From positions 42,387,645-42,451,644 of the forward strand of contig JAULJL010000001.1 in NCBI GenBank assembly GCA_030761205.1: a DNA stretch of 64,000 nt. The letters are read 5' to 3'. The notes under the pieces were generated by a model, which did no database searches, had not been told where the DNA came from, and saw only the letters and a list, made by a program, of their open reading frames with translations. Source of the stretch: Fremontodendron californicum (taxonomy: Eukaryota; Streptophyta; Magnoliopsida; Malvales; Malvaceae). Position 1 is the stretch's first letter. Each line of letters begins with the position of its first letter. Shown piece after piece: positions 12,221 through 25,099 of this stretch. Made by a program: the position numbers and the translations under genes.

Positions 12221-13247
12221 TTGTAGTTTGTACCTGTTAGATGGTCAGATAACACATGGCGTGAAAAGTAGGGATGGCAAAATCGATCCGTATCAATACC
12301 ATGTATTCCGCATTGATCCGTCTCGAATGAGTGGATTGTTTTTAAAATGTGAGAGGCGAGAATATTTGTTCTTTTTTGAAAAGGCAAACAGTTTTAGTAA
12401 ATGCCTGTTTCATTTCGTCCTGTCCGTCTATAAAATTATCATTTTACTTTTCTATATTTTTATACCTTTTTATAAATACTTTTTACATATACCTACACAC
12501 TATTTTACCTTTCCATATTGTTTGTTATCATGTGTGAATGTTAGGGAGTCGCACAAATATTAGAACCAGGGATGTTTTTGGGGCATGAGGATGTCCGGAG
12601 CCCAAGCTTTGGTCATGATTGGGCCTTGAGCTTAATATTCAATCTTGCTCAACTTTGAGTTGTTGTTGACCAATCCATTTAAAAAAAGAAATTCATGATA
12701 TTTTTGCTCAAAAAGTAAAAAAAGGAATTCATGATATTTTATTTTATGTTTATTATTATTTAACAAAAGGTTGATTAGGTCTATGTTACTCTGACTCTTT
12801 ATTTTTTTTAAGTATCTGTATTCGATGGATATCCAGATATGAGTATGGGAATATAATATTTCAAAAACTCTCAAAATACATAAAAATCTTTTAAAAAAAT
12901 TAAATATACTCATGTAGAATATATACCTATATCCGATATTTACATAAGAATCCAAATAACACAGGATTAGGCCTTCAAAGTCTTCTTGCAAGTTATGCCC
13001 TTAAGTAAAAGAGATAAAAGAGATTTTCTGTTGGTACGTAGAAGGAACTATTGGGCCAGTCCATACCTCTAGCTTCAATAAGCTCATTAAAAGAAAAAAA
13101 AAATGAAAACCACGAATCAAATAAATATGAGTACGTGTTTTATATATATTATATATTACTAGTAGAGTGTTTAAATTCATAAATAAATTAAAAATTGATA
13201 AATGTAATTTTTATTATATTTTATAAGATATTAAATTTGTTGGAAGA
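11738..13247. repeat. Tandem duplication at the array edge, copy 1
   Basis: This copy holds the end of the last full satellite unit plus about 1 kb of non-satellite flank. The flank includes GTAGTTTGTACCTGTTAGAT at 12222 and a family A MITE. Satellite and flank markers both recur 1518 bp to the right, so satellite and flank were duplicated together. A sequence starting TAGGGATGGCAAAATCGATC at about 12270 resembles the start of hAT-like repeats, but I could not find its other end. Confidence 0.8.
12781..12964 (-). mobile_element. Family A MITE in duplication copy 1
   Basis: The ends are CTATGTTACTCTGACTC and CCAAATAACACAG. Flanks GATTAGGT and GATTAGGC match at 7 of 8 positions. It is more diverged from the consensus than the copies near 20 kb and 56 kb. 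Confidence 0.75.
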
Positions 13248-14705
13248 GTTTTATAATGTTTTTCTAATATTCTCTCAAAGCCTTATTATTATTGTTATTA
13301 ACAATAAATTTTGAAGTGTTGTTCTAATAATCAATAAAAAATTAGTCAATATTTAATTTAAATAAGAAAATAATAAATTGAGAAAAATTTAATTTAATAA
13401 GGATTTTAATGTTTAAAAGAAAAAAATAAAAATTAGTGAATATTTTATTAATCTAATAAAATATCAATAATTAAAGATAAAATAATTAATTTAATAAATT
13501 ATCAAAATTATATCAATGGTTAACAAAATAATGTCAAATGTTATAAAAAAATTATATAAAAACTTATCAAAATTATATCAACGTTACCAAAATTGTATCA
13601 AAAGTTGCCACATTTACATCAAAGGTTATCAAAATTATATCAAAGGTTACTAAAATCATATTAAAAGCTATCAAAATCATACCAAATGTTATTAAAATCA
13701 TACCGAAGTTTATCAAAATAATTTATAAAGCTTATAAATTTGTAGTTTGTACCTGTTAGATGGTCAGATAACACATGGTGTGGAAAGTAATGAAAAACTC
13801 GATCCCGTATTAATATCATGTATTTCACATTGATCCGTCTCGAATGAGTGGATTGTTTTTGAAAAGTGAGAGGCGGGATGATTTTTTTTAATCCAAAAGG
13901 CAAATAATTTTAATAAATGCCTGTTCCATTTCGCATGTTCGTCTATAAAAATATCATTTTACTTTTTTATATATACTTTATACTATTTTCCTTTCCATAT
14001 TGTTTGTTATCATGTGTGAATGTCAGGGAGTCGCACAAATATTAGAACCAGGGATGTTTTTGTGGGCATGAGGATGTCCGAAGCCCAAGCTTTGGTCATG
14101 ATTGGGCCTTCTTAATATTCAATCTTGCTCAACTTTGAGTTGTTGTCGACCAATCCATTAAAAAAAAAAATTGAAAGGAATTCATGGTATTCTATTTTAT
14201 GTTTATTATTATTTAATAAAAGGTTGATTAGGTCTATATTGCTCTGACTCTTCATTTTTCTTAAGTATCTATGTCCGATGGATATCCAGATATGAGTATG
14301 GAGATATGATCTTTCAAAAACCTTTCAAATACATAAAAACTTAAAAGAAAATTAAACATACTTGTCTCGAACATATACCTATGTCCGATATTTACATACG
14401 AATCCAAATAACACAAGATTATGCCTTCAAAGTCTTCTTGCAAGTTATGCCCTTAAGTAAAAGAGATTAAAGAGATTTTCTGTTAGTACGTAGAAGGAAC
14501 TATTGGGCCAGTCCATACCTCTAGCTTCAATAAGCTCATTAAAAGAAGAAAAAAATATGAAAACCATGAATCAAATAAATATGAGTACGTTTTTTATATA
14601 TTATATATTACTAGTAGAGTGTTTAAATTCATAAATAAATTAAAAATTGATAAATGTAATTTTTATTATATTTTATAAGATATTAAATTTGTTGGAAGAG
14701 TTTTT
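13248..14705. repeat. Tandem duplication at the array edge, copy 2
   Basis: This copy opens with ATGTTTTTCTAATATTCTC of the satellite, runs through one truncated satellite unit to about 13735, then repeats the flank of copy 1 including its MITE. Both copies end near GTTGGAAGAGTTTT (13241 and 14692). Small indels separate them. Confidence 0.8.
14234..14417 (-). mobile_element. Family A MITE in duplication copy 2
   Basis: This is the counterpart of the MITE at 12781, at the same place in the duplicated flank, so it was copied with the segment. Its ends are worn: CTATATTGCTCTGACTC and AATAACACAAG. Confidence 0.75.
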
Positions 14706-15442
14706 AAATTTTATTAACGTTATCTCAGATAATTTTTCAATAAATATATGCAATTATATTTATATGCAAATCGTGAATCATAATAAATAAATAAAAATAA
14801 AAAATGCTGAAAAATAGAAGCCGAATTTTTTCGGCTCCAAGTCTGGCAAGAAATCTGTATTTGGACCAGTAGGCCGCGGAAGCCCACCAATTAAAAATAC
14901 GTGTCGCAATGTCAACGGCTTTAGGAGTAGGATTACCCAATAAAATAATAAAAGCCTAGAAGTAGAAGGTGGTCCCAAATATTCTCCCAACTTAATTGTT
15001 AGAATCAAATCAAACGGTCAACATCATCGGTAATCCATCAAACGGCTGTTGGCTGCATCTCTATCTCACCCACCTACCTCCCTGAACGCTCCAACTCGAA
15101 ATCTCTCCCTAATAATATCTTATATTCTCTTTTTTCATTAAAAAATCCTTTCTTTTTCGGGCATCTGATTCCCCATTTCGCTGTAGTAAACCTGGGCAGG
15201 CCTTCACGAGAGAGAGAGAGAAGTGGTGGGAAGAGAGTAGAGACTAGAGAGTAAAGAGCATGATGTTTTTCCCAGATCTAACGAAAGCTTTATTTTCATT
15301 CCTAAACTCTCCTTTCCTCCACCAAACTTTCCTAAACAAACCCAAATTGCCTATTCAATCCAATAATTATCTCTAAAAAGAACAACCACCCAAGTTTTCT
15401 TTATATAAATTTTTTCCAAATCGTTTGGTTTCCAGAAGCGAC
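14706..15442 (+). promoter_or_regulatory. Upstream region and 5' leader of LPEAT1
   Basis: The AT-rich edge gives way to mixed sequence at about 14810. From about 15050 the DNA is C/T-rich and has a GA run near 15208-15222, typical of plant core promoters and 5' leaders. TTTATATAAATTT lies about 40 bp before the ATG, probably inside the leader. No transcription start can be fixed. Confidence 0.4.
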
Positions 15443-18390
15443 ATGGAATCCGAATTCAAGGACCTCAATTCGAAACCAGCGAATACCCAACAACCCGACC
15501 CGACACACGACGATGCCTCTGCGAAAGACGATCGCCCCTTCCTCATACCCGACTCCTCATCCGCCTACAACATCCAGGAGCTCGAGAAGAAATTCGCTGC
15601 CTATGTACGTAACGACGTGTACGGTACCATGGGACGTGGCAAGCTCCCATTGAAGGAGAAACTCCTGCTCGGCATCGCCCTCGTCACGCTGCTCCCTTTA
15701 CGCATCATTTTGGGGATGACTGTTTTGGTTGTATATTATTTGATTTGTAGAATTTGTACGCTATTCTCGGCCCCGAATCAGGAGGGTTATGCACATTTGG
15801 GCGGGTGGAGGCGAGCCGTGATTGTTCGGTCGGGTCGGTTTCTCTCTAGGTCGTTGCTTTTTCTGGTAGGATTTTATTGGATTAATGAAACTCATAAAGG
15901 TTCAGCAAATACCCAAGAGAACTCAAAAACTGAGGTATGCCAACTTTTTTCTTAAGTTCAATTACTGAGGATTGTCTTATACTCCAATTTGTTAGCTTTA
16001 AAGAGAATTTACACGACTTTAATTATGGAAATTTACATAAAAAGTAATTGCTTGATCAACAGTTTTATGAATTTTCTATTTTTTGGTGTTTGATTTTTCT
16101 ACAGGGTACCGATCAATCAAAAGAGAAAGAACAACCTGGGGCAATCGTATCTAATCACGTGTCGCATTTAGATATCTTATATCACATGTCCTCTTCGTTT
16201 CCAAGCTTTGTTGCCAAGGTCTGTTAACTTAGCCACTCTTCTAGTTTTGATTATGGTATAAAAGTTAAAATTTTGCTGCTTTTAACTGACATGTTTCTGG
16301 TTTGGTTTTTGTCAATTGGAATCCTTGGATTTATTGCTGAAGAGATCAGTGGGTAAAATTCCTTTAGTTGGTCTCATCAGGTGAGTTTATTTCAACCTCC
16401 TAAATTTCTCCCATGTTTTGGTGCAAAACCATTTGCAATTTGGTTGTCATTATTGATTTTTTTTTTTTTTGTTTCTTATCAAATTGATAAGTTCTTTTCT
16501 TTTTTGCCTTTCAAGCTTGATATAGTTATGGTAAAAAATTTGTACTTTACTTCACATCTAAGTTCTTAATCTACTAGCTTCATAGCTTATGTTGCAGCAA
16601 TGTCTAGCGTGACTGGTTTATATCTGAATACAAATCTTTATTTTGGAAAGATTATTGCTTGCATGCATGTGTTTTTTATGGTTATATATTTCTTTTGTTC
16701 TGTTTCTATATCCTTCCACTTTTATATTTCTCTATGTTGTATGTTGCATTGGAGTGATGAATGATATTTTGGCTTGTTTGTTACAGCAAATGCCTTGGTT
16801 GCGTCTATGTTCAGCGGGAGTCAAAATCATCTGACTTCAAAGGTGTTGCAGGTAGAAAAACTATCGATGTCAAACATGTTCTTCACCACATAATATGGAT
16901 CAAAAGTACAATGCATAAATGGTCTCTCTTTCAGGTGTTGTGACTGACAGAGTTCATGAAGCTCATCGAAGTAAAACTGCTCCAATGATGATGCTCTTTC
17001 CAGGTTAATCATCTTCTTGATCCACTATATACATTTATCACATGGTTTATTTTATGGTGCATGATGTAGCCAAATACTATGGGTGTGTATGTATGTATGT
17101 ATATCTGTAGCTGATGTTTCATAGCAGCCTAATGCTTTTTTATTTCCTATATTGTTTGATTCATATTCATCTCGACAACAGAAGGAACAACCACAAATGG
17201 GGATTACCTCCTCCCATTCAAGACCGGTGCATTTTTGGCTAGAGCACCTGTGGTGCCTGTTATATTAAGGTACCCATACCAAAGATTTAGTCCAGCCTGG
17301 GATACAATATCAGGGGTCAGTATTTCTTAAGCAAATTCAAGATGGCTTTGTGAATTTTGATAATAAATTTTATTTGTTCCTTAATTAAGTAGCTACTTAA
17401 GACCTATGACTGATCATTGGATATCGATAAAGTTTATGCATGTGAGAGAATTTGGTTTCTTTCTGTCGTTATGAGGTGTTTGCTCTCACTATTAGGCATT
17501 TTTAATACGAATTATTTGTTCAGTATGTTGATATCTATGTTAGTTTCACTGATATTCAAATGATGATTTGGAGTTTGCTTAGTACATTTGTATTTAATCT
17601 GATAAAAGTTACATTAAGCAATGCTTGTTCCCGTAAATTTTTCTTGGCTTCTTTGGAGAAGTTTACTGAAGAAATGCTAAAGAGTGAAGACAATAATGTG
17701 CTTCATAGATCAAAAGAGAAAAAATTGAAAAATGTTATTTAGATGGATGATTATTTGGAAAATATATAGTATGATTTATTTCTTCCTGCAAGAAAACATT
17801 GAAATTGTTATGAATAATCTCTTATGATAAGTATATTGGTTTTATGACGTTTTCTCCTGCTGGTGTTAATGTTCTGTATTGTTCTCTGTAGGTACGTCAT
17901 GTGGTTTTTCTTCTGTGTCAATTTGTAAATCACATGGAAGTAACACAGTTACCTGTCTACTACCCCTCACAGCAAGAGAAGGATGATCCAAAACTATACG
18001 CTAATAATGTCCGAAGATTGATGGCCAGTGAGGTATGCATATATCAAATTGTCTTATTGAAAGATATAAATGTAACTCCATTGACGGTTAGCAGATACCA
18101 TATTTTGATTGTTCTAGAATTCTGAAGCACTGGCTTAAAGCACCATTGGATTTTTCTTGTGCCTAGTAGTCACTGATATGCAGAAGAAAAACCATCAAGT
18201 CTTATACTAATATGACACTATTACTTGAATTGTCATTCATGTTAATGTGAGTTTTACTTTCTGTTTAATTTTTTGGCTGCAGGGTAATTTGATACTATCA
18301 GATATAGGACTGGCTGAGAAGCGAATATATCATGCTGCCGTCAATGGTAATAATAGCCTGCCTAGTGTTTTGCATCAGAAAGACGATTGA
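15443..18390 (+). CDS. LPEAT1: Lysophosphatidylethanolamine acyltransferase 1
   Basis: Eight exons join in phase: 15443-15934, 16105-16218, 16343-16380, 16787-16851, 16935-17003, 17182-17315, 17892-18032 and 18283-18390. They encode 386 aa; the Arabidopsis protein is about 400. The enzyme moves an acyl group from acyl-CoA to lysophospholipids, mainly lyso-PE, in the ER membrane. The PlsC acyltransferase motif NHVSHLD puts the catalytic His at 182 and Asp at 187. The second motif, PEGTTTNG, begins at about 259 and is split by an intron between P and E. A hydrophobic stretch lies at about 68-95 (ALVTLLPLRIILGMTVLVVYY) and another at about 138-150 (LLFLVGFYW). ATG 15443 is chosen because MESEFKDLNS matches the family start. 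Neither terminus nor any splice site looks damaged. Confidence 0.95.
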
Positions 18391-19718
18391 TAATTTTCTT
18401 GGCCTTGCTCCAAACAATATCTAGTCTCAGTTAAGTTTCTTAGTTTGCACTGGTATTTTCATGAATTGACAGACAAACCAAAGGGGTGGTTTCTCTTTCC
18501 CCCATTTAACTCAAAACATGTGCAGTTATATTGTAAACTTTATTCATGGAAAGTGTGACCAGTAGATACAATTTAAATGTGCTTATGGAACTGATTTAAT
18601 CATATCATCTGCTATAAGCGACTCTCGGGCTTTTTTGTCTTACAAATACACATTCACAATGAATTTGAGTATTATTAAGTGCCCTTAAAAACTTGTATAT
18701 AGAACTATGCATCTATAAATCTGAAGTCTCTTTCATGTTCCTGCAGGTTTGTTTTGCCAAAGCTAATTTGGATTCCCCATCTGTATATTCATTGTGTGAT
18801 TCTATTATTTAGGGAAAAAAAAGTAAAATTTAAAAAAAAAAATAAATAAAATTAAACAGAACAAGAGATTTTATTGTCTATCGGATGGAAATATTTTACA
18901 TGGAGCTAAGCTGTCATATTCGTAAAGCAGGCTTTTGATGTCTTTTCATTTTCAGTTACTAGAGATCCAGAAAGTTAATGTTGTTCAGTAGATGGACTAT
19001 AGTTTTTTGCTATTTAAATGCCATTGCCATTGAGGGTCCATGATTTTATAAGTGCATGGACGAGGGGCAATGGGGTTTTTCATCGGTTTGCAATCCTCTG
19101 GCAAGCAATGAGTTGAAATGTTGAATCTTAGAATTCTTCACGATTCTTGAACATGGATTCCAGTCTTGGGCGTAAATATACATAGCGTACATGTATAATT
19201 TCTGGGTCAATTGTGCAAGAGCTTTTGTACCATACGGGATCAATTTGTGTTAGACTTTTGTATTCTATCATTGACATTGTACGGACCCTGCAAATATGCA
19301 TGAATTACCATATTAAACAATCCATTCATTGATACACTTGTTTTGGTTCACCCAAAGTTTCAATCAAATTTGTTCTTTGTTGAATCTTGGGCAAGGCAAA
19401 TTTGCGACTATATCATCACCAGCCCTTTTATCCTCCACTGGATTTTAACAAATTAAAACAATTTACATTGTCTGAGAGACCAAAACATACTACTTTCTCT
19501 AATCGTTGATGACCTCTATCATGATCAGAAGCTTGCATTACAGGAATGAATCAGCATCTTAAAATAAGATTTTAACAACAAATTAAGTGTCACAGACATG
19601 ACAACATACTCCACAAAACTAGAGGACAACACCAAAAGAAATCTTCAATCATTAAGCTTATGGAGCTTGGCTGCTGAACGTTCACTCAAATGCCAAAGAA
19701 ACCCAAACCAGTTTTGTC
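18391..19718. other. LPEAT1 3' region and convergent intergenic DNA
   Basis: This is the space between two converging genes. It should hold the 3' UTR of LPEAT1 on the left and that of the DeSI-like gene on the right. I saw no protein-coding or RNA gene in it. Confidence 0.5.
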
Positions 19719-21379
19719 TCACCTTTCCTTCAATAAAACATTGTTTGATTTTTTTGATTCCCAGGGTGGTAGGCAGCCTCTTAAAGGTGATTGTAGAAGT
19801 AATGAAGACTTTTGCCGCATTGACACTGAAGATAGGCAACTGAAGGCGCATCTCAGCCTCCTCTTCTCACTATCATACGGTTGATAGTTTGGATCATGCC
19901 GCACAACAGAAGTCTTAAGGGCTTCAGGAAGAATGCAGTTACACATTGAACCTAACACAAAGAAAAGATGAGGAAGTTGTTGTAATCATTGCGGACATTC
20001 AATAGGGGTAATGAAACGCTATGTTACTCGGACTCGGGTATGAGTGTCGGATAAGGGTATGTGTCCGACACGGGTATGTTAATTTTTTTCTAAGTTTTTC
20101 CATGTATTTGGAGGATCCTTGGAGGGTCATATCCCCATACTCAAGTCCGAATATGTGTCGGACACGAATACTTCAAGAAAAATGAAGAGTCCGAGCAACA
20201 TAGATGAAACGCACATGACAACAAGCATGTGACATATCAGAAAATGCTTGTGCAAGTGATATAATAACAACAACAATCACTACAATCTTGCAAGTGGTGG
20301 GATGTCATAAGAATTACCTATTCTTGCCAGTCGATTTACCCATTTAGGAATGTGTTTCCCCGTCAGCTTATGACAAATATCCTTGCAGAAATGGTTGCAA
20401 TTCTTGACGATCAAGTGATACGTATCTCCATGGTACCTTGCTGAATTGCGCTCCATGAATTCCCTTACTTTGATAGGGTCCAATGATGTGGTCCCAATGA
20501 ATATTGATTTCCTGAACTTGAAGCCTGGGCACTGTCGTGGTTCAACCTCAAAAACACCACTGGTTGGGTAGTCATGAGCTCCAAATGCATATTCCACGCC
20601 CTGAACTGTATAGTGTGTGGGTTGGGTTATCAGAAAAAAGCTAAACTTAGACTCAAAAACCAGATAACAATATAATGAGAACATAATTGTCAAGTCCATA
20701 TTTTGCATATTCAATTTAAGCTAAGTTACTCGGACTCGGGTGTGAGTGTGTGCCCGACACGGGTATATTTGATTTATTCTAAGTTTTTTGTATTTGGAGG
20801 GTCTTTTGGGGATCATATCCTCTTACCCATGTCCCGATATGCGTCACACTGGTGTTGGACACGAGTGCTTCAAGAAAAATGAAGAGTCGGAGCAACATAA
20901 AATTTAAGTGCATTGCTTGATATTATGAGTTCTATAAAAGGTTATTCTCCCTCCCACCATTCCTCCTCAACATTGCTGCCTTAAAATGCTATAATGAGGA
21001 CTATTACTTCTCCTTTCTACCACTATATTTCCAATTCAATTAATCAGCTTGCACTGGACAGAAACTACATAAGGATAAATAAGAATCAAAACCTTTTCCA
21101 CATGCAAATTTAAAACCAAGTGAACATATGGGCAAAAAGCATACAGTAAATGCAATCAAACCTACCTTCCACACCAGAATGAAAGATACCAAGGCCTGCC
21201 CAGTAAAAATAGCCATTCATGGGTGTTAGGTCATATACATTGAGATACACTGGTGCACAGCCTGGATCAAAACTAGTTGGCTTCACCTTTGGGAAAAAAC
21301 AACGAGAAGCTGATTTGTTTTTCAAAAGAAGTGGCACTGGCACCACAGATTTCCATCTCTTCTTTTTCTCAAAATCCAT
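19719..21379 (-). CDS. PPPDE / DeSI-like peptidase
   Basis: Three exons join in phase: 21166-21379, 20318-20605 and 19719-19951. They encode 244 aa. PPPDE (C97) proteins are papain-like cysteine peptidases; characterised members remove SUMO or ubiquitin-type modifiers. Visible signatures are YLNVYDLTPMN at about 45-55, the catalytic His 67 in GIFHSGVE, the substrate-loop region VEYAFGAHDYPTSGVFEVEP, and the catalytic Cys 141 in VKNCNHFCKD. His before Cys is the permuted order typical of the family. The closest remembered relatives are plant deSI-like proteins of the At4g17486 type. The C-terminal tail (LKTSVV onwards) is low in conserved motifs. Two family A MITEs are fixed in introns 1 and 2. 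A non-coding 5' exon towards 22350-22660 is possible (GTAGGC donor at about 22343) but unproven. Confidence 0.92.
20019..20203 (+). mobile_element. Family A MITE (DeSI-like gene, intron 2)
   Basis: This is a near-consensus copy with ends CTATGTTACTCGGACTC and GAGTCCGAGCAACATAG. Their inverted match is 16 of 17 positions. Flanks are ATGAAACG on both sides, a perfect 8-bp target-site duplication. Confidence 0.92.
20721..20899 (+). mobile_element. Family A MITE (DeSI-like gene, intron 1)
   Basis: The ends are CTAAGTTACTCGGACTC and GAGTCGGAGCAACATAA. Flanks AATTTAAG and AATTTAAG form a perfect 8-bp target-site duplication. Confidence 0.9.
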
Positions 21380-22700
21380 ATTTCTTCAAAGGTAAGACCA
21401 GACTTCAATTAATGCCTATACAACCTGGGGTAAATTAGCAAACATTAGCTATTTATTTGAAGGAAGTAAACTATTTCATAATCATGATAGAGACAAAAAC
21501 AAGAGAGCAATGGACACCGAAAAAGAAGAAGATGAAGGAGGGTCAGCTGTGGAGGGAAGGAGTAGAAAGTACTAATTAGAGACCAAAAGTTTCTTAAAAA
21601 CATAACTACAGATTATAGTAATTGCAAATCTTTGTGTTGGCATTTGAAAGCTCTAGTAGAATTCATTGCTCTCATATCAAAGATTGCAACAAATATTCTA
21701 GTTATAGCACATAACATCTTTAAAAGTATTTTTACCTGAGACAACTCATTGGGTGGAGATAACATAACAATATAATGGAGGTTTCAACTCTTTAGCATAT
21801 AAATGGCAGCATATCCAGTGTCATGAACTACCATTTCCTATATCCCTTAGTAACACCCAATACAGCATGATTCAAACTTAATGTAAACAAAAAAGGGTAA
21901 ATTTTAATAAGAACAAAAATAGTAACTTTTAGCAGTAAGTTTAACCATCAAGTCCTGCATTTTACAAGTTCATCTCTTGATGGAATTAGATTCTCAACAT
22001 TACTCAAAAAAAAATTTTAATTTTTTAATATTATAATGGGAAAAAAAAAAGGAACAGACTCTATTGGTACTCCATGAAAAGCAAAAACTGGGAATAAAGA
22101 AAAGGAAAAAGAATAAATTGCATAAGAATAGAATCACTTCAGATCTACTAGCAACCGTGTTCATACCCAGGGGGGGAAACAATAAATCAAACAAAACAAT
22201 AACAATGTAATAGATCAGACAGATTTAAAACCTTAATTTTAAACCAATGATCCCACCAAAAAAAATCTTTTTTTTTTAAAGAAAAATAAAGAAACAGAGC
22301 AAAGAAAAAGAATTGGAAAATAGAGAGGGAGAGAGAGCCTACAGATTCAGAGAAGAAGGCCATTAAGCGTCCAATGAAAAGCTACCGCCGTTACAAAATC
22401 TTACGAAACGCTTCGTTTTTTTGTTTTACGGTGGCGAACGGCGGAAAACAAAAGAAGAAGAAGAAGATAGTTATCAAAGAGAGATTAGTAAGCTTAAGCC
22501 CACTTGAAAACTGGAAGCTTTAAGCATTAAAGAAGAAGTAGACGAATAGGCAAAGCCATATTCTTTCTTTCTTTCTTTCTTTCTTTCCGTCTCTATCTCT
22601 TTTTTCTTTCTTTCTTCTTTTGGTCTCTCCTTTTTCTCTTTCTTTTGTATTTTTCTCGCAGCTGCTCAATCACTGCCATGCTTTCTTTCGGATATATTAC
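21380..22700 (-). promoter_or_regulatory. Upstream region of the DeSI-like gene with CTTT microsatellite
   Basis: A (CTTT)n run at about 22562-22588 and a pyrimidine-rich tract to about 22660 become GA-rich on the minus strand. That is a usual setting for a plant 5' leader or core promoter. The stretch 21400-22340 has no open reading frame of note and may be a 5'-UTR intron. Confidence 0.4.
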
Positions 22701-25099
22701 TGTTTTTTTCAACTTTTTTATTATTATGATTCTCCTAAGTCCTACCAAGTCTTATCAAAATATAATAATTTTTCTTTATAAAAAATATATTATTATGCTC
22801 TAATTGGTTCTAATAAATTGGAATAATTTGTCATCGAGAAAAGTATTCATAAGATCAAATTAGATTTAAATAATAATAAAAAAAAAATTTGTTCAAATTC
22901 TGCTTGAGTTTGAAAACTGTTTAATTATTTAAAATATATATTAAAATATTAAAATAATTTTTAAATTAATATTTATATATTTCATAATTAAATTTAAATA
23001 AATATATTTTTTATTAATTAAATAATAATTCAAGTCGACTCGATCGATTCTAATTACAAAATTTTTATTCCATACTCAATTTATTTTGAGTCGAATCTAT
23101 CGGATCACATTAATAATTCGATACGTGAACAGATGTAGTCATCAATAACGGATAATCAAAATTAAAAAATATTTGATATTTGAAATCGTAATAAAATATT
23201 AAGCCAACAAACATTTGAAATTTTAAAAAAATTAACAGTTGACTGAATATTCATGTTTTATTATATTACCTCTAGTATTTTGAGTTATCTTATCAAGAAA
23301 GGGGAGTCAGACCAAAATCATATTTTTTTTTCGTAGTATTTATAACTTATCCTAATATGCTATTTAAAAAAAAAAATCTTCTTTTTGGATAAATATAAAA
23401 AAGCACTTATCTTTAAAAAAAATCTCAATATTTTGAATAAGATCAAATATAGTACAATTCTTATAAAAAAAATTATCTTAAATCAAATGTTTCAACTTGT
23501 ATTAATTGTACATGTGGTGGGACTTAATTTGATGGGATAATTTTTCAATATATATCTTAATCTTATAATTGTGTTTGGTTTGGTTGGGAAAATATTAGTA
23601 ATATCTTCAATTTTTGGTAATAGGAAGAAAAGACAAGTTGGGAGAAGAGAAATTATTTTGTCCCCTTCCCATCTCCCAATTCCATAACACGTGAGAGATC
23701 TTAAGTTTTCTGGATAAAGACAGATCTTAGGTTTTCATTTATTTTTAAAGTTCATTTTTATATAATTTTATAATTAAAATTAAAAAATTATTATATATTT
23801 TATTTTTTAAAATATTATTTTGTTAATATTATTTGTGAAATTTAAAAAATAATCTATGAATAATTTCTTTTATTTTTATTAACTGTTGAAGTTAACTTTG
23901 ATGAATATCAACCACGTGTCATTATACAAGTTGTACAGTAGATTTTTACAATTAATTCATCATAAAAAACTTATCTTAAAACTTCCGGTACGTAAATGCT
24001 ATCATGTTAGTCAAATAACATAAAAATTTGTACAGTAGATTTGATGTAATTTAGTTATCTAAGAAAAATCTATTCACCAACTTCTCATGATAAGTTTTAG
24101 GCCATTATGATGATTATTATTACTGGTACAAATAGGTCAAAATGTTATATATATAAGAATTTTCCATTTTTCCCAATATAAATGTAATCAATCAATTTGA
24201 TTAATTAAAGATTGGATGGTCCTTTAAATTCGATTTTCATGATTCCTGCCTGATAGTCAATACTCATGTATTAGATAGAAGTGAAAACTTTTCATTTCTT
24301 TTATCAGAAATGAATAGAACATTTCATTTCAAAATTGGAAGAAACAGGAAAACAACTTTCCAGTTTTCAAAATTCAATGGCCAAATACAAAATAATACTA
24401 GCAGTTAATAGAGACAGAGCCCCTGCCCCTGCTGTACAACTTTTCATCATTGTAAAATGGATGTAAAAACAGCACTTTTTTGCTTGTCTATATGCCTTAC
24501 AGACAGGTAAATCACCATGAACAATTGACCAACCGTGCTTTATCTTTATATTCTTTTTAGGCGACAATGTTCAAACAACAAAGACCAAAGACCAATGTGC
24601 CTGTGCCAGTGCACCAGCCACCAGCCCTTCACACTTTTTTTCTGTGCTAAACTGCAAACCCAATAGCTTCAAAGGAGGTAAAAATGCATTAAGCCTTGTT
24701 CTTCAATCTTGTGGCATGGCTCAAATGATTACTAGATTTTGAATTCAAAAAGAAATTCCGACCAAAAGACAAATAGGTCAAAAGGATTTCAGGCCGGGGA
24801 CTCAAAAGCAGATTTTTCTCCCTCTTTTTGCTTATTCTTTGAGAGTAATGTTGAACAACTTCGTGGAAAAACTTGGATTTTATCAAACTTAATCAGTCTT
24901 CAGGGTATTCCAAATATAGCTGTGGGATAAAACTTAAAAAAGTGTTTGCAAACTGTTACATACTTACACAACCTATAAAGAATCAAAATGATGTCTGAAA
25001 AACAAGATGAATTTATGCTGTGCATTCTCCTTATGCTAAGCACCTAATTTTGCATCCTTTTGACGACAGATTAAAACGTCGCAGTCGAGCATAAGTAAA
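22701..25099. other. AT-rich intergenic DNA and JAC1 3' region
   Basis: The left two thirds are A/T-rich with a decayed repeat. At about 23030-23115 there are words such as CAAGTCGACTCGATCGATTC and GAGTCGAATCTATCGGATC. I see no coding potential. From about 24300 the composition rises, and this part is likely the 3' UTR and downstream region of the minus-strand JAC1 gene. Confidence 0.45.

Noticed and set aside
12228..12563. Plus-strand open frame of 111 codons in the duplicated flank
   Set aside because: It has no domain, a hydrophobic low-complexity translation, and is not kept open in the second duplicate copy.
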